Below are positions 12,741 to 23,883 of a stretch of DNA of 64,000 bases, in pieces; within the stretch, counting starts at the first letter, position 1; every line of letters starts with the position of its first letter. The stretch is taken from NCBI GenBank assembly GCA_035771175.1, contig CM069593.1:36623741-36687740 (forward strand), written 5' to 3'. A model generated the notes under the pieces. It made no database searches. It had not been told where the DNA came from and was given only the letters and a program-made list of their open reading frames with translations. A program made the position numbers and the translations under genes. This stretch comes from Paratinospora sagittata (lineage: Eukaryota > Streptophyta > Magnoliopsida > Ranunculales > Menispermaceae).

Positions 12741-13999
12741 TGGAGGCTATTGATTTTCAAATCTTATATCAACCATTTGTAACTGCAAATAAATAAATAA
12801 ATATAAGGTACAAACTTAAAAAATAAAATTAATCAATCTAAAAACTCATTTAAAGACTTACATAAGCACTTTCGACCTCTGTATTTAGCCAATGTTGGTT
12901 TGAATCGCAATGCATCCTCTTAAACAGTTCAATTCCTCCAACCGACGAGAAGATATTATCGTGTTGGCGCAAATGGTGGTTGGGCTTAGAGACTAACCCA
13001 TTAGTTTGCATTCATTCCCTCTTTGATCAATTTCTTGAATTAGTCGCTGATTTTTTCTACAAAATGCACAATTTGTTAGTACAAATCACACCAAATTAAT
13101 TAATAACACAAATAATAAGACAAATAAATATTTTTATCCATGAATTAATCTCTAGGCTTTCAACAACAAAAAAATGATAGAGTCTCCTTTGTATTTTCAG
13201 CAAAAAGGATTTTGAAAACCTGTAAAATATATGCCTAATGAACATCCAACCTATAAGATATATCCTCATATCCAAATCAATTCCATTGATTTATTTTATC
13301 ATGCCAAAACATAAAATACAAAAACAAATCAATCAATTGTTTTTACTAATTCAAGCATAAAATTAATATAATCATAGAAAAGTCATACCTTTGATTGGCA
13401 ACTGGGCAAAAATCTGCCCCAAGTTTCAACACCATAACCATTACGTTCTTGATGTAAAAGTGACTTAATTTTAATCATAAGTAAGTTCAATGATTCATTA
13501 TATAAGGAAGAGAAGAACAATCACTTTCTTTCTTCCAGTAAATGGAGCAATTTCATGTAATCTCTAGGCTTTCAACAAAAAAAAATGATAGTCTCCTTTG
13601 TATTTTCAGCAAAAAGGATTTTGAAAACCTGTAAAATATATGCCTAATGAACATCCAACCTATAAGATATATCCTCTTATCCAAATCAAGCCTTCTTCAC
13701 AATTCTATTATCAATGATAAAAAGAATGTTTCTATGTTATTGAATTCTAGTAAAAAAATGAAGTTGCTTCAACACCCAAAATTTGAAAATAAGGACATGA
13801 AATTAATTAATTTATTCAGGGTATTGCTTAGTTAATTCCATGGAAAATATCAAGCACTTAATGATATCAATATTAGAAAACAAGCGCTTCATTAAAATTT
13901 TCAGATTTTTGTAGCTATCTAGACAAAATTCACAATTTCAATTCAAATATATATGAAATGATAACACTATAAATCGTGTTCTACTTTGATGTATATGAC
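12741..13999. other. CACTA interior, AT-rich with a direct duplication
   Basis: No coding domain is recognised. Bases 13149-13289 and 13560-13687 are near-identical direct repeats (both contain GGCTTTCAACAA and CCTGTAAAATATATGCC), differing by a few substitutions and indels. The stretch probably represents introns and spacer of ORF2. Confidence 0.6.
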
Positions 14000-14290
14000 T
14001 TAGAAGTCATTAATTGAGGCTAAGGTATTAAAAACTAGGAATAACAATGTACAGAGATTAAGCAGATGAGGCAATTGGGTGTGGTTTTGGAGGTTTCTGG
14101 TGATGATGAGATTGAGAGATGGTTGATTTGATTTTGACGAATGGATGCATATGTACATGGAATTGGTTTTCCATTGGGTGATTGGTGGAAAGGTTTGAAT
14201 CCATCCCCAAACATCAGGAACGCAACAGGAAGCCATGAGAGTGAATACAGAACTCTCTAGCTCCCTATTATTATATAGAGATTTGCTAGA
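14000..14290 (-). pseudogene. Possible captured host gene 5' end within the CACTA element
   Basis: The minus strand reads a TATA-like CTATATAATA (about 14267-14276), roughly 30 bp of leader, then ATG at 14236 opening a 78-codon frame MASCCVPDVWGWIQTFPPITQ. The N-terminal 30 residues look like an ordinary plant protein start. It is unlike any CACTA ORF and sits between ORF2 exons in a transposon. I do not recognise the family with certainty and assign no function. It could also be an intronic ORF by chance; promoter-like spacing and residue composition favour capture. Confidence 0.4.
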
Positions 14291-15280
14291 CAGGCCATAT
14301 TTAGGGACTCTGTAGTAATAACGTGTGCAACTACACTATCACAATCATTAAATGTGCATATGTCATGCATCAAAATGTATATATAGAGTTAGAATAGTAT
14401 TTTTTAATTAATTAAATATAGCAAGTATTACACTAAACGTTCCTCGTCAGGCTCCCATTCAATGTATAAGAATCAACCTTAGTTTCAAGAATTCATAATC
14501 ACAAGAATCATTGTAATCAATATACATATTAAAAAAATCATTATCATTAAAAAGTGGTATCAGGTTCCGTAGCAGTCTTGTAAAGGAACTGGTTATATAA
14601 CTCTACTTTTATATTCTTGTAGTATGGATCATATATTTTTCTTATTCTATTGAAAGAAAAATATACTATAAGCTATGCAACTCATTTTTAGTTGGGCCTG
14701 GCCTGAAGGGAGGGGCATTAATTAAAGAGTAATTCTAGCTATTGAAACACAATTAGGAAACACACTAGTATAATTATTAAGCTACAAACTATTATAACCA
14801 ATAACGGAAGGAAAAGATCAATCATTTAATCACAATGTAAAATTGAACATACAAATTCAGAACCATAGGATCAACCATTCAATCACAACTATAAAAGTCA
14901 AAGATTATATGAATCTTAACCATTCTCATAAGATACATATATGATTAAGGATTTAAAATAATAGATATCCAATATACCTGAAATGATTCAGATGCAAAAT
15001 AATCACAAAGTCATTTCCAGTCATCTGCTGAATTAATTGAAGTTGGCCTTTTTCCTTTCGCAGCCTTTATATTAGCTATCCCTCCTACAGACTTAAAGTG
15101 ACGATGAAGTTGGCTTCTCCATGTTCAATAAGAAGTATTCATTTATAAATCAATCGTATCTCGAACATATTTTAATTGCAAATCAAGTTGGAATTTTTCC
15201 TACAAGACAATAACAGTTGTAAGTGTTAATTATGTGAACTAATCAATATAAACCTAATATAAATAAATTATTACCCTACC

Positions 15281-15535
15281 AAGACTCTATAATACATGGG
15301 CTCCTTCTCAGAAGGAGGTATCTCTTTCCACTCTTTCACTCTAACTGGAGCAAATTGTCGTGTGATGGAACCACAAAGATTGTTGAACCATGACGCATAT
15401 TTTTCCAAAGCTTGATTCATAGAAGGGTCAATGTCCACTACTAGTGTTCCATTATCATTAACCTATTTATCTAATGCCAAATTACGAGTGACTCCCCTTC
15501 CTCTCTTTTTGCTAGTAGTATTCCCTATGTAGAAA
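15281..15535 (-). pseudogene. CACTA ORF2 (TNPA-like) central exon
   Basis: On the minus strand: SKKRGRGVTRNLALDK (basic block conserved at the start of the Transposase_24 region), one stop (TAG) right after it, then VDIDPSMNQALEKYASWFNN, CGSITRQFAPVRVKEWKEIP and EKEPMYYRVL before a donor-like site. This order matches plant En/Spm ORF2 proteins. The stop may be a decay mutation (CAG to TAG). Bases 15536-15897, between this and the DUF4216 region, hold no recognised coding domain. Confidence 0.65.
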
Positions 15536-15897
15536 AATAAAATTTTGATTAAGAACCCTAGTATAATAATAGTGATATATAAAATAAAAAGCTTAAGCTT
15601 AAGCATACATTCATAAACAACCATTCACTTATCAATAATAAAGATTATAAGGAATGAAAAAAATTCTAATAACCACAATGCAAACATACCACACACGCGT
15701 ACCTGTGGATGGTGGGGAGATAAATCGTGTAGTGGATGAATCATCATGCCGTTGATGTGGGGTGGAGGATGAAGACATGTTTTCTTCTCACGAATACACC
15801 AAAAAGATCCTATATAAAGTGAAAAAATAAAATATTAATATCTAACTGTTTCCATATAACAACTATTAAAATAATAAATGAAATCTTTCCATATTTA

Positions 15898-16643
15898 TTA
15901 TTTGTCAATATCACTATCACATCTATAACTCTCATCTCCAACGATTGCTTTTTCATCGCTTCCTTCGATTACATCTTCATTAAAATCATCACACACAAAC
16001 TCAGAATCTTCTAATTCAATTCTTTCAAGATCATCTACATTTGTTAGTTGAACATCCATTCGAACCAATTGTTGTGTTTCTAAATCTGCTTCCTCAGGAG
16101 CAAACACCATAGAAGAAGAGTCTTCCTCTTGATATATAATATCCCCAACTTCATCAATCTTGGCAACATCCACAAATGTTGATGAGTAACTTTCTGGACA
16201 ACTCTCCAATTTGGACCACGTTTATAGTCAACAATGTAAAATACTTGTTGAGCTTGTGTTGCAAATATGAATGGATCATTTGTGTACCACTGACTACTAA
16301 CATTGATGCTTGTTATGCCATTTTCTACAACAATTTTTTTTTGTTTTTTACTTGTATTATACCAACAACATTTAAACAAAACAACTCTTCGTTTAAGTAA
16401 ATATTTTAACTCCAGCACCTCTTCCAACACACCAAAAAACTCAACTGCTTCGCCTAGATGGCTACCAGGAACTGACACACCACTATTTTGAGTTGTTAAC
16501 TTCTCATCTCGATTCTTGCAATGAAAGCGCACTCCATTCACAACACAACCCTTCAAACTAGTATAACTTTTTTCAGGGCTGTCAGCGAGTGAGAACAAAT
16601 CATCTGTTGCCTCCGAAGATCCCTCATATCGTGATTTTTGCAT
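15898..16643 (-). pseudogene. CACTA TNP2 C-terminal region (DUF4216-like)
   Basis: The frame 16643-16200 has GCVVNGVRFHCKNRDEKLTT, VLELKYLLKRRVVLFKCCWY and DPFIFATQAQQVFYI, the DUF4216 pattern found after the transposase core in plant CACTA TNP2 proteins. Near 16205 the frame shifts and continues as an acidic tail (15898-16209, rich in D/E, ending CDSDIDK). It lies just downstream of the transposase on the same strand and was probably one protein or a spliced exon. Bases 16650-16890 look intronic. Confidence 0.75.
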
Positions 16644-16890
16644 CTAAAATGAAACAAATGTTAATTATATATATATATATATATAAACCAATAAATCAAA
16701 TTTAAGCTTGACTTACTCGTGATTTGAACCAATAAGGAAAAGTAGCTTCTTGGAGCTTATCTAAGTCATGAGAATGCTCTTTCTTCAAGATGGTCATGTG
16801 TTCACTACATATTAGGAATATATTTCAATTTGTGATGTAACAAATAGATTTTCAAAAAAAATACATAACTTTTTAGTTATATAAAATCTC

Positions 16891-17163
16891 TTACTCAAGA
16901 TATGGTTGAATCTCAGGCGAATTGTTGATTATATACCAATGAGCACGGCTTCGAATCTCATCTGTGAGTACGTTGACTTTGCTTCCCCTTAAAGATTGAC
17001 ATGCCATATTAAATGCATCGATCTCATACTCTTTAGAAGATGTCCCAACATTATAATTTCTATCTGGCCTATTACACTTTGTCTCAATTTCTTTAAGGTA
17101 CATTGAGCAAAATGTTAATGCTTCATTTGCAACATATGCCTCAGCAATTGATCCTTCGGGGCT
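16891..17163 (-). pseudogene. CACTA TNP2, post-deletion segment
   Basis: Continues the transposase in a different frame: PEGSIAEAYVANEALTFCSM, then YLKEIETKCNRPDRN and SLRGSKVNVLTDEIRSRAHW. In related proteins a Trp/Tyr-rich block of about 27 residues separates VDEAKLA from this segment. Here it is missing and the frame is shifted, indicating a deletion of about 80 bp at about 17163. Confidence 0.75.
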
Positions 17164-19418
17164 AGCTTTGCTTCATCAACTAAATGCACACACAGATGCA
17201 CCATTATTAAGAAGAAGGCTAGGGGAAATATTTGCTCTAACTTGCATAGCACAAGCACTATTCCCTTTTTTAACTCCTCTAAGTCTTTGACATATAATGT
17301 CCTTGAGCATATTTTTTGAAAGAAACTTGACAAATCAATCAAAGTTGATCGAATATTATTATTCAAGTATGGAAGTATACCAACCGGTAATAGTCGTTGT
17401 AATAGAATATGACAATCATGAGACTTCATGCCAAGTATTCTCCCATCATCCGGAACACATCTTGCAATATTTGCAGCATACCCATCTGGCATTTTGATTC
17501 CCTTAATAAACTCAAGGAACTTCATTTTCTCATCTTTCGACAAAGTATATGATGCATGTGGCTTCATTATTCTATCCCCTGACTCTTGTAACCATAACTC
17601 CTTATGAATACCCATGTCTTCTAAATCTTTTCGAGCTTTTTCATTGTCTTTTGTTTTACCCTCTATATTTAGAAGAGTTCCAAGAACATTATGACAAAAA
17701 AAAATTTCAATATGCATAACATCCAAATTGTGCCGCAACTTTAATTTTGACCAATACTCTAACTCGAACATTATGCTTTTCTTCGACCAAGTACACTCTG
17801 ATTTTGTACATTTTCGTTTCTTGTCTTCATTGCAAGGAGCCTTTCCAGACATTATTTGAGGTACATCACGTAATTTTTGCAATATTTCTTCACCAGATAG
17901 TTGCTTTGGAGGGCCATCCAATTCAGGAAACCCATCAAATTCTTTGCTTCGTCTCCATTTATGTTCTTTAGGCAAGTATCTCCTATGACCCATGTACCCA
18001 ATTTTGTTTTTCAATCGAGTTGCTTTTGTATCATCGAGACACACGGGACAAGCCATGTACCCTTTGGTGCTCCATCCAGACAAATATGAGTAAGCTGGAA
18101 AATCACTGATTGTCCATAAAATAATTGATCGAAGAGTAAAATTCGAAGATGTATGCGCATCATATGCATTAACCCCACTTTGCCACAATTCCTTCAGTTC
18201 ATCTATCAAAGGTCTCATAAACACGTCAAAATCCTTTCCAGGAGCTTTCGGACCAGGGACCAATAAGGTCATCATGAAATTTGTCTCCTTCATACACTTC
18301 CATGGAGGCAAGTTGTATGGAACACATATTACTGGCCACATACTATAAGCATTTGACATATGTCCAAATGGATTAAAACCATCTGAAGCAAGCCCCAACC
18401 TAACATTTCGACAATCACTTGAAAATTCAGGATATATTTCATCAAAGTGTTTGCATGCTAGTCCATCTGCAGGGTGTCGTAAAACACCGTTAGTTTCTAG
18501 TCTTTTCTCTTTATGCCATCTCATATCCTTTGCACTACGACGAGAATTGTATAACCTTTTCAAACGAGGAGTTATTGGGAAGTAACGTAAATTTTTATGA
18601 GCAACTTTATTCTTTTTGCCACACTTGTCATCTTTATATCTCGATTCGTGATACACAGGACAAGCAGTGAGTTCAGAATTTTCTTTCCAAAACAAAGCAC
18701 AATCATACTTACATACATCTATAGATTCATAACCCATCCCTAAATCATGTATCATTTGCTTCGCTTTAGAAAATGACTTTGGCAATCTAACGCCATCCGG
18801 AAATGCATCATTCAATAATGTTAACAACATGTCAAATGATTTGTCACTCCATCGATTCAACACCTTTATGTGTAGCAACTTTACTATAAATGTCAATGCA
18901 GAATATTTTGAGCAACCCGAATACAACTCATTATCTACTTCGGAAATCAGTTTATTCCAAAGTTGATCTACATTATCCCTATTTTCCTCGAGTGTGTCAT
19001 CCACTCCTCCAATATCCACATAGCTTCTTCCAGTAATGTCTTCTAATATTGGTAAGCAATCATCATTTTCAATTCTTTGAACCTCGACATCCTCTTTAGA
19101 TGACTTACTATTTTCTATGACATTTGGTAGAGGCACAACTTCATCACTATCTCCATGGTATATCCACTTTGTGTATGTTCTAGAGAACCCCTTTTTGGTC
19201 AAATGAGATTGGACAACCTCAATATTATACCATACATAATTTAAACAACTTGCACATGGGCATCGAGTCTTGCCGTTTTCATTCAAGTGGCTCTTTGCTA
19301 GTTGTATAAAATTTCTAACCCCAACAATATATTTGGTTGAAATTCTATTTCGCTCTAGTATCCAACTTCGATCCATCGCACTACTAGCAAACACAACAAA
19401 ATTTATTAATGAAAGCAA
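17115..19418 (-). CDS. CACTA TNP2-like transposase, truncated by frameshift
   Basis: A 767-codon frame. The natural start is probably ATG at 19376 (MDRSWILERNRISTKY), residue 15 of the frame, matching the usual MDRSW start of the Transpos_assoc domain (CPCASC zinc-like motif, KWIYHGD). The Transposase_21 core follows (PADGLACKHFDEIYPEF, LASDGFNPFGHMSNAYSMWP, TISDFPAYSYLSGWSTKG, CPVCLDDT) and then the start of a DUF4218-like region (LHVMHIE-like LDVMHIEIFFCHNVLGTLLN). The product should cut element ends. The frame runs out after VDEAKLAP because of the deletion at about 17163, so the last domain is lost. The core has no internal stop, which suggests fairly recent activity. Confidence 0.88.
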   Translation of the reverse strand: MLSLINFVVFASSAMDRSWILERNRISTKYIVGVRNFIQLAKSHLNENGKTRCPCASCLNYVWYNIEVVQSHLTKKGFSRTYTKWIYHGDSDEVVPLPNVIENSKSSKEDVEVQRIENDDCLPILEDITGRSYVDIGGVDDTLEENRDNVDQLWNKLISEVDNELYSGCSKYSALTFIVKLLHIKVLNRWSDKSFDMLLTLLNDAFPDGVRLPKSFSKAKQMIHDLGMGYESIDVCKYDCALFWKENSELTACPVYHESRYKDDKCGKKNKVAHKNLRYFPITPRLKRLYNSRRSAKDMRWHKEKRLETNGVLRHPADGLACKHFDEIYPEFSSDCRNVRLGLASDGFNPFGHMSNAYSMWPVICVPYNLPPWKCMKETNFMMTLLVPGPKAPGKDFDVFMRPLIDELKELWQSGVNAYDAHTSSNFTLRSIILWTISDFPAYSYLSGWSTKGYMACPVCLDDTKATRLKNKIGYMGHRRYLPKEHKWRRSKEFDGFPELDGPPKQLSGEEILQKLRDVPQIMSGKAPCNEDKKRKCTKSECTWSKKSIMFELEYWSKLKLRHNLDVMHIEIFFCHNVLGTLLNIEGKTKDNEKARKDLEDMGIHKELWLQESGDRIMKPHASYTLSKDEKMKFLEFIKGIKMPDGYAANIARCVPDDGRILGMKSHDCHILLQRLLPVGILPYLNNNIRSTLIDLSSFFQKICSRTLYVKDLEELKKGIVLVLCKLEQIFPLAFFLIMVHLCVHLVDEAKLAPKDQLLRHMLQMKH

Positions 19419-21690
19419 ACATATAAATTATCTTCTTAATTCTAGCTTGCTAGCTAATTGAAAAGTATGCAATTTTGGGGTTGGAAAAAAAAGAATTCCC
19501 AACTTGGGTATTATTATATTAAGATTGCGAGCACTTGACAAATGAAGAGATCAAGAATTTCAGTCATATTGGCATATTAAAATATAACACGATATATTTG
19601 ACATGTTGTTGGTGATCAAGATCGATCAAACAAGATACTAGGCTTGTAAATATAGATATATAATTATGAATATGCTGTCAAGAAAAATTCAAAGACTTGT
19701 ATAATTTCAACACGACAATTCATCATGCATCAAAGCCTCCCCTAGTTCAGTATTCTAACATTTGCAAACAGATTCCCTCTTTGACAAGCCAACATCAACA
19801 TATATAGAGTAATCTAGACACAATGGATGTAAATTACTTGTACAAAATACACCATATTTAGACAACATCAACATATATAGAGTTTGGGATCCAGGTCTCA
19901 TGGAAGTTTCACTCCTTGAATCAAAAAAGTATTTCGGCACCAATGATATTGACTCAATTGTTGTTTTTTGGGGAGAATAATCACAAAAATTAAATATGAA
20001 CTTTCTACTTTGGTATTTAACTTCATATTTCAAAACAGACTGACTTTTATAAGAAAAATTTCCACAATTAGGAGATCACCTCATGGTCCTTTCGCTAATA
20101 TCAATCATTTAGTGATTTTATCTTATCTTTATCCAAATGAACCCATCATAATTAAATCAAGCCATGAGATGAAATCAAGTTCTCGATCAATCCTAATTAT
20201 CAAATCCATTTCTGGTAGATTCCATTCCAGACCTCTACCACATAATGTCATGCATGAATTGCACCAGAATTACAGAATGTTAAAAAAAGATGTTTGGGAA
20301 TAGCATTTCAAAAATTGAATGAAGAATTTGAACCAAGCATGAAAAGCGAGATAGGGCCTATTGAAATTAACAGGCAAGCAATTTAAATCAAAAGCATGGC
20401 TCTGTCAATTAAACTCAGAAAAAAAAAAAGTTAGGCCAAAGTTTCATAAATCAGATTGATTCCTAAAATAAGAAACCTTTGTAAATTGGGAAGAATCACC
20501 CAAGGCAGATCAAGCTTCTTTGAAACATAATTGATTATGTTTAGGGGCTAAGCTTATTACACTAGAAATACGTGAAATAAGCTCTCACCCATTCAGAAAG
20601 TACAAAATCGATAAGAGACACAAAATTTCGTTGATATTTTAAGGTATGAAAGAAACACTCTGTCATCCATAACCAGCTTGATTTCCATGCTTCTTACAGA
20701 CAAACAATGTTATCTTTCTTCTTCTTCTTCTTTTCTCGATTTTATTTCTTCTAGGGTTGGCAATTGAAATCAGTACGGATTCAAAAAAATGTCTCAAAAA
20801 CAAGCAAAACCATGCCACACTAACCACGTGTAAAAAATAAACAAATAAATAAATAAAACACAAGTACAGAACTGGAGTTGATCAAGAAGAACCATAGTAA
20901 ACGCACCTAAACCACTTGAAATTGCTCAATCTGTTCCACTTCTAATAATTAATCAAACTGATATTAACTCGATCGTGTAATAGAGAGCGTTTCAAATGCA
21001 GATTCAATTTTCCCAAACTACATTACAATAAAGAGACGGTAAGAGAAGAGAGAAGAGAGAAGAGAAGAACATCAGTTACGAACTGCTTCACAACCAAAAT
21101 AAAATGAATCGATTGAACATCAGGTATTTTTGATTTGAGATTTCACGCGTGCGAAAGAAATAGCAAATTCACAAACAATCAAATCAAAAATACCTTAGCG
21201 AATCCACAACCATTCCCAATCGCTTCAACTATCATGTTGAGAAATGGCAAGTTTCTTCCCAATATCTCTTCTTCGTGTCTTCTTCACAAACGGTGCATAG
21301 ACGAGTGGGTGAAGAGATGAAACACACTCGTCTTCTATAGAAACTCGAGAGAATATTGAGAGGGAAAGAAGACAAAACCTACTCGTCTTCTTTGCAAGAG
21401 AAAACCTGCTCATGCTCGTCTTCTTCGCAAGGGAAAACCTGCTCGTGCTCGTCTTCTTCGCAAGAGTTATCGCTGACGGCGCCTCAACCAGAGAGAATGA
21501 GTTAGCGCCTCAACCAGAGAGAGCCTCAACCAGAGAGAATGTGTTAGAGCCTTAACCAGAGAGAATGAGAGGGAAAGAAGCGAAAGAGATGAGATAGGGG
21601 AAAGAAGAGTTTTCGCTAACATTGCGGAAAGAAGCGAAAGAGATGAAACAGGGGCAAGAAGCAAAGCGCAGAAATGTTTGGCGGGTTACT
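19419..21690. other. CACTA 5' region, no recognised gene
   Basis: AT-rich sequence upstream of the transposase, presumably its promoter and leader. It has a repeated AACATCAACATATATAGAGT (19789 and 19864), a CTT-rich tract (20719-20740), and a GAGAGAAGAGA tract (21040-21065). Imperfect tandem repeats at 21410-21600 include CTCGTCTTCTTCGCAAG and GCCTCAACCAGAGAGA units. No conserved coding domain is seen on either strand. Confidence 0.6.
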
Positions 21691-22075
21691 TAGCATTAGT
21701 AGCGACTTCGTTCGTTACAAGCCTCCCCTTATTCGTAAGTAATACAAAATATTTATTTTTATTTTTATTTTTTTATTTTATAATTTTTTTTTATGCAATT
21801 ACTTTTACTTACGAAATAGCCGCTACTAAAACTTTTCACATTCGTAAGTGATAAAAAGTTAAGCGCGCCATATGCACATAAAAAGAACGGGATGAAATTT
21901 AATATCTTTACTTACTATAAATATAGTTTTACTTACGACATCAAATGCGTAAGTAAATATTAACTTTTAACAACAACTTTTGTTTATGATTTTGACAAAT
22001 CGTGAGTAAAACATAGTTTTACTTACGAAAATTAAAGTCGCTACTAAAGGTCTCGTGACCAAAAGTTTTTTTTCT
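21690..22075. repeat. CACTA subterminal repeats, right end
   Basis: Repeated TTTACTTACGA and TTCGTAAGTAA motifs in both orientations, for example near 21733, 21803, 21840, 21930, 21950 and 22018, matching those at the left end. Confidence 0.8.
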
Positions 22076-22955
22076 TGTAGTGTAATTTGAGAAAACCTTA
22101 TGACTTTGGTTGGGCCCATCTATCTAGCTAATAGGGAGACTTAACCTTGTCATAGGAGGGTTTTAGAAAGGAAATATTTGGGGATGAGAACGGTACGGCG
22201 ACATAGACGTGCACTAGCAACCCCAATGCATGTGGAATGTGGATCCAAATTGATAGGCTTTTACTTGCATCGAACTTATTATAAATGCTTGATATCTATA
22301 TGTTAGGAGCTTTTAATCATGCTACACATTGACATGCATACATGATATTTATTGATGAGTATTGATAGCATATTTGAATTCTATTCGCTGGGCACCGTTG
22401 GCTCACCCTCATTTTCCTCTTTCAGGTCCTTCTGTCCCGAATAAGGGTAAAAGAGTAGTCATATCTTGAGGGCCTTGCCGGCGAGAGAATCCAAGGCCTC
22501 GATGTGAGTTGAGAGGCATTTTGATTGAACTGTGTTTTCAATTATGATGTATTATATTTTGGACTATGTAATTATAACACTTACCACATTGTAGTATGAG
22601 TGAGTTGGGACTTGTTAAATAGACCATGTGGGCATATGACGATTTTTTTGTACCCATAGTTTTGGACTTTATGTGTATGTACATCTTGATGGACTGTAGG
22701 GATTATGATTTTATTTATGGTTCATTTTTATGGATTATTTCTTGTCTTGGATGATTAATACGGTTGGTAGTTTTGTTTAGTACCTTTTTATATTATGTCG
22801 TTGTTTGGGATAAGTCTTGTAGGGTCTCAACCACCTCACGGGGGTTGAGAAGTGGTTGGAGATGCCTACGCCGGGCGTCCCGCCCCGGCATTCTGCACGC
22901 CATTCCTTGCGGGGTTGGTGGTTTGGGGTGCGGAGTGCGGGGTCGCCACAAGGCA

Positions 22956-23676
22956 TGTGTTATTCTGACATATCCTTTTTGTAAAGAGTCTGTATATTTG
23001 ATTCTTATGGAAATGATGCACAATTCACATGTTTAGTTTAAACACATGTATAATATGATTTTTCTTGATGCATTTGGTTTATGAATGGAATTTTCAATAT
23101 CGTACGTGTTTTTTATAAATGCATATATGGAAATATATTGTGAGAACTTACTCATTGAGGTAGTTGAACTCACCCTATTTTTCCTTACTTATCTCAGGTT
23201 CAGATCAGAAAGTAAAGGGCAAGGCTTAAAGCTTGCGGTTTTCCTTTTCTTCTCTTTTGGATGTATGTTTTGATTCGTATATTTTTGGGAAAACTTGGGA
23301 CTAGTGTATTTGTTTGTTTCATCTTTGATTATGTATATAAATATCACAAATTCTCATGTATATAAAATATAGACAGTTGTGGTTTGTTTGGTTTTGAGGA
23401 TGACTTGGGATGTGGATAAGTCATGTGAGAAAGCAAAATGATTGGGTTTGATATGAATGATGTTGATTATTTGATTATATGTCTTTCTGTGATTGGATGT
23501 GATTATTAGGATATTTTGTGGAACCTCAGATTTTTGGGGAGGTTTTGCCAAAAATTTTAGTGATTTTGTAGTATTGTTTTAAAAGGAAGAGGCTGACAGA
23601 GTATCGTATACGTCTAGGTATAGCGTATATGGTAATTTGTGTCGGTCGTGACGTCACCCGGAGAAGGGTTGCGACC
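22956..23676 (+). mobile_element. Element B 5' LTR, second part
   Basis: Continues the LTR after the insertion of C (matches 43246-43970, with scattered substitutions) and ends GGGTTGCGACC just upstream of the primer binding site. Contains the LTR-lineage motif CTCACCC...TCAGGTTCAGATCAGAAAG. Confidence 0.9.
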
Positions 23677-23680
23677 ATTT

Positions 23681-23692
23681 TGGTATCAGAGC
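23681..23692 (+). promoter_or_regulatory. Element B primer binding site
   Basis: TGGTATCAGAGC, complementary to the 3' end of initiator methionine tRNA, 4 bp after the LTR. This is the usual PBS of plant gypsy chromoviruses and copia elements. Confidence 0.93.
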
Positions 23693-23883
23693 CTATGTTT
23701 AGGATACCTATGGTTAGGTTATAAAAAACTTTAAGAAAGATAAAAGCCTTATAATGTTATGTTTGATTGTATGGGTAGTTAGATTATGTTAATGTTATCC
23801 ATTATATGCTACCCTTCTTGATGCATTCCTTTTTGCCCATTGAAATTTCAGTTTTCTGAAGAAGGGAAAAATCAAGGATAGCA

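Larger units (their letters stand above)
11871..22082 (-). mobile_element. Element D, CACTA (En/Spm) transposon
   Basis: Terminal inverted repeats are CACTACAAGGAAAAAGAC at the left and its near complement ending TTTTCTTGTAGTG at the right. The 3-bp TSD TAA is at 11868-11870 and 22083-22085. The uninterrupted related site in C' reads TGA at the same place, as expected. Coding is on the minus strand: a TNP2-like transposase (19376-16891), a DUF4216-like region (16643-15898), and an ORF2/TNPA-like gene (15535-12441). Both ends have many copies of a TCGTAAGTAAA-type motif. Length is 10,212 bp. The transposase is broken by a deletion, so it is probably immobile without help. Confidence 0.92.
9945..22950 (+). 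mobile_element. Element C, solo-LTR-like, carrying a CACTA transposon
   Basis: Ends are TGTGACGCCCC and GGTCGCCACA, with 5-bp flanks ATGCA (9940-9944) and AGGCA (22951-22955), one mismatch; the uninterrupted 3' LTR of B reads AGGCA at this site. Without the CACTA insert (11871-22082) it is about 2.8 kb, has no coding domains, and matches C' (38164-41202) in inverted orientation over its length. TG/CA ends, the 5-bp TSD and lack of coding capacity suggest a solo LTR of a gypsy family related to B. A non-autonomous element without an internal region is the alternative. It contains short tandem repeats at 10305-10510 (units with CACATGTCAAGTTGGTGCAT). Confidence 0.8.

Noticed and set aside
23681..23692. 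tRNA gene near the PBS motif
   Set aside because: Only the 12-base complement of the tRNA 3' end is present, which is the retrotransposon primer site.
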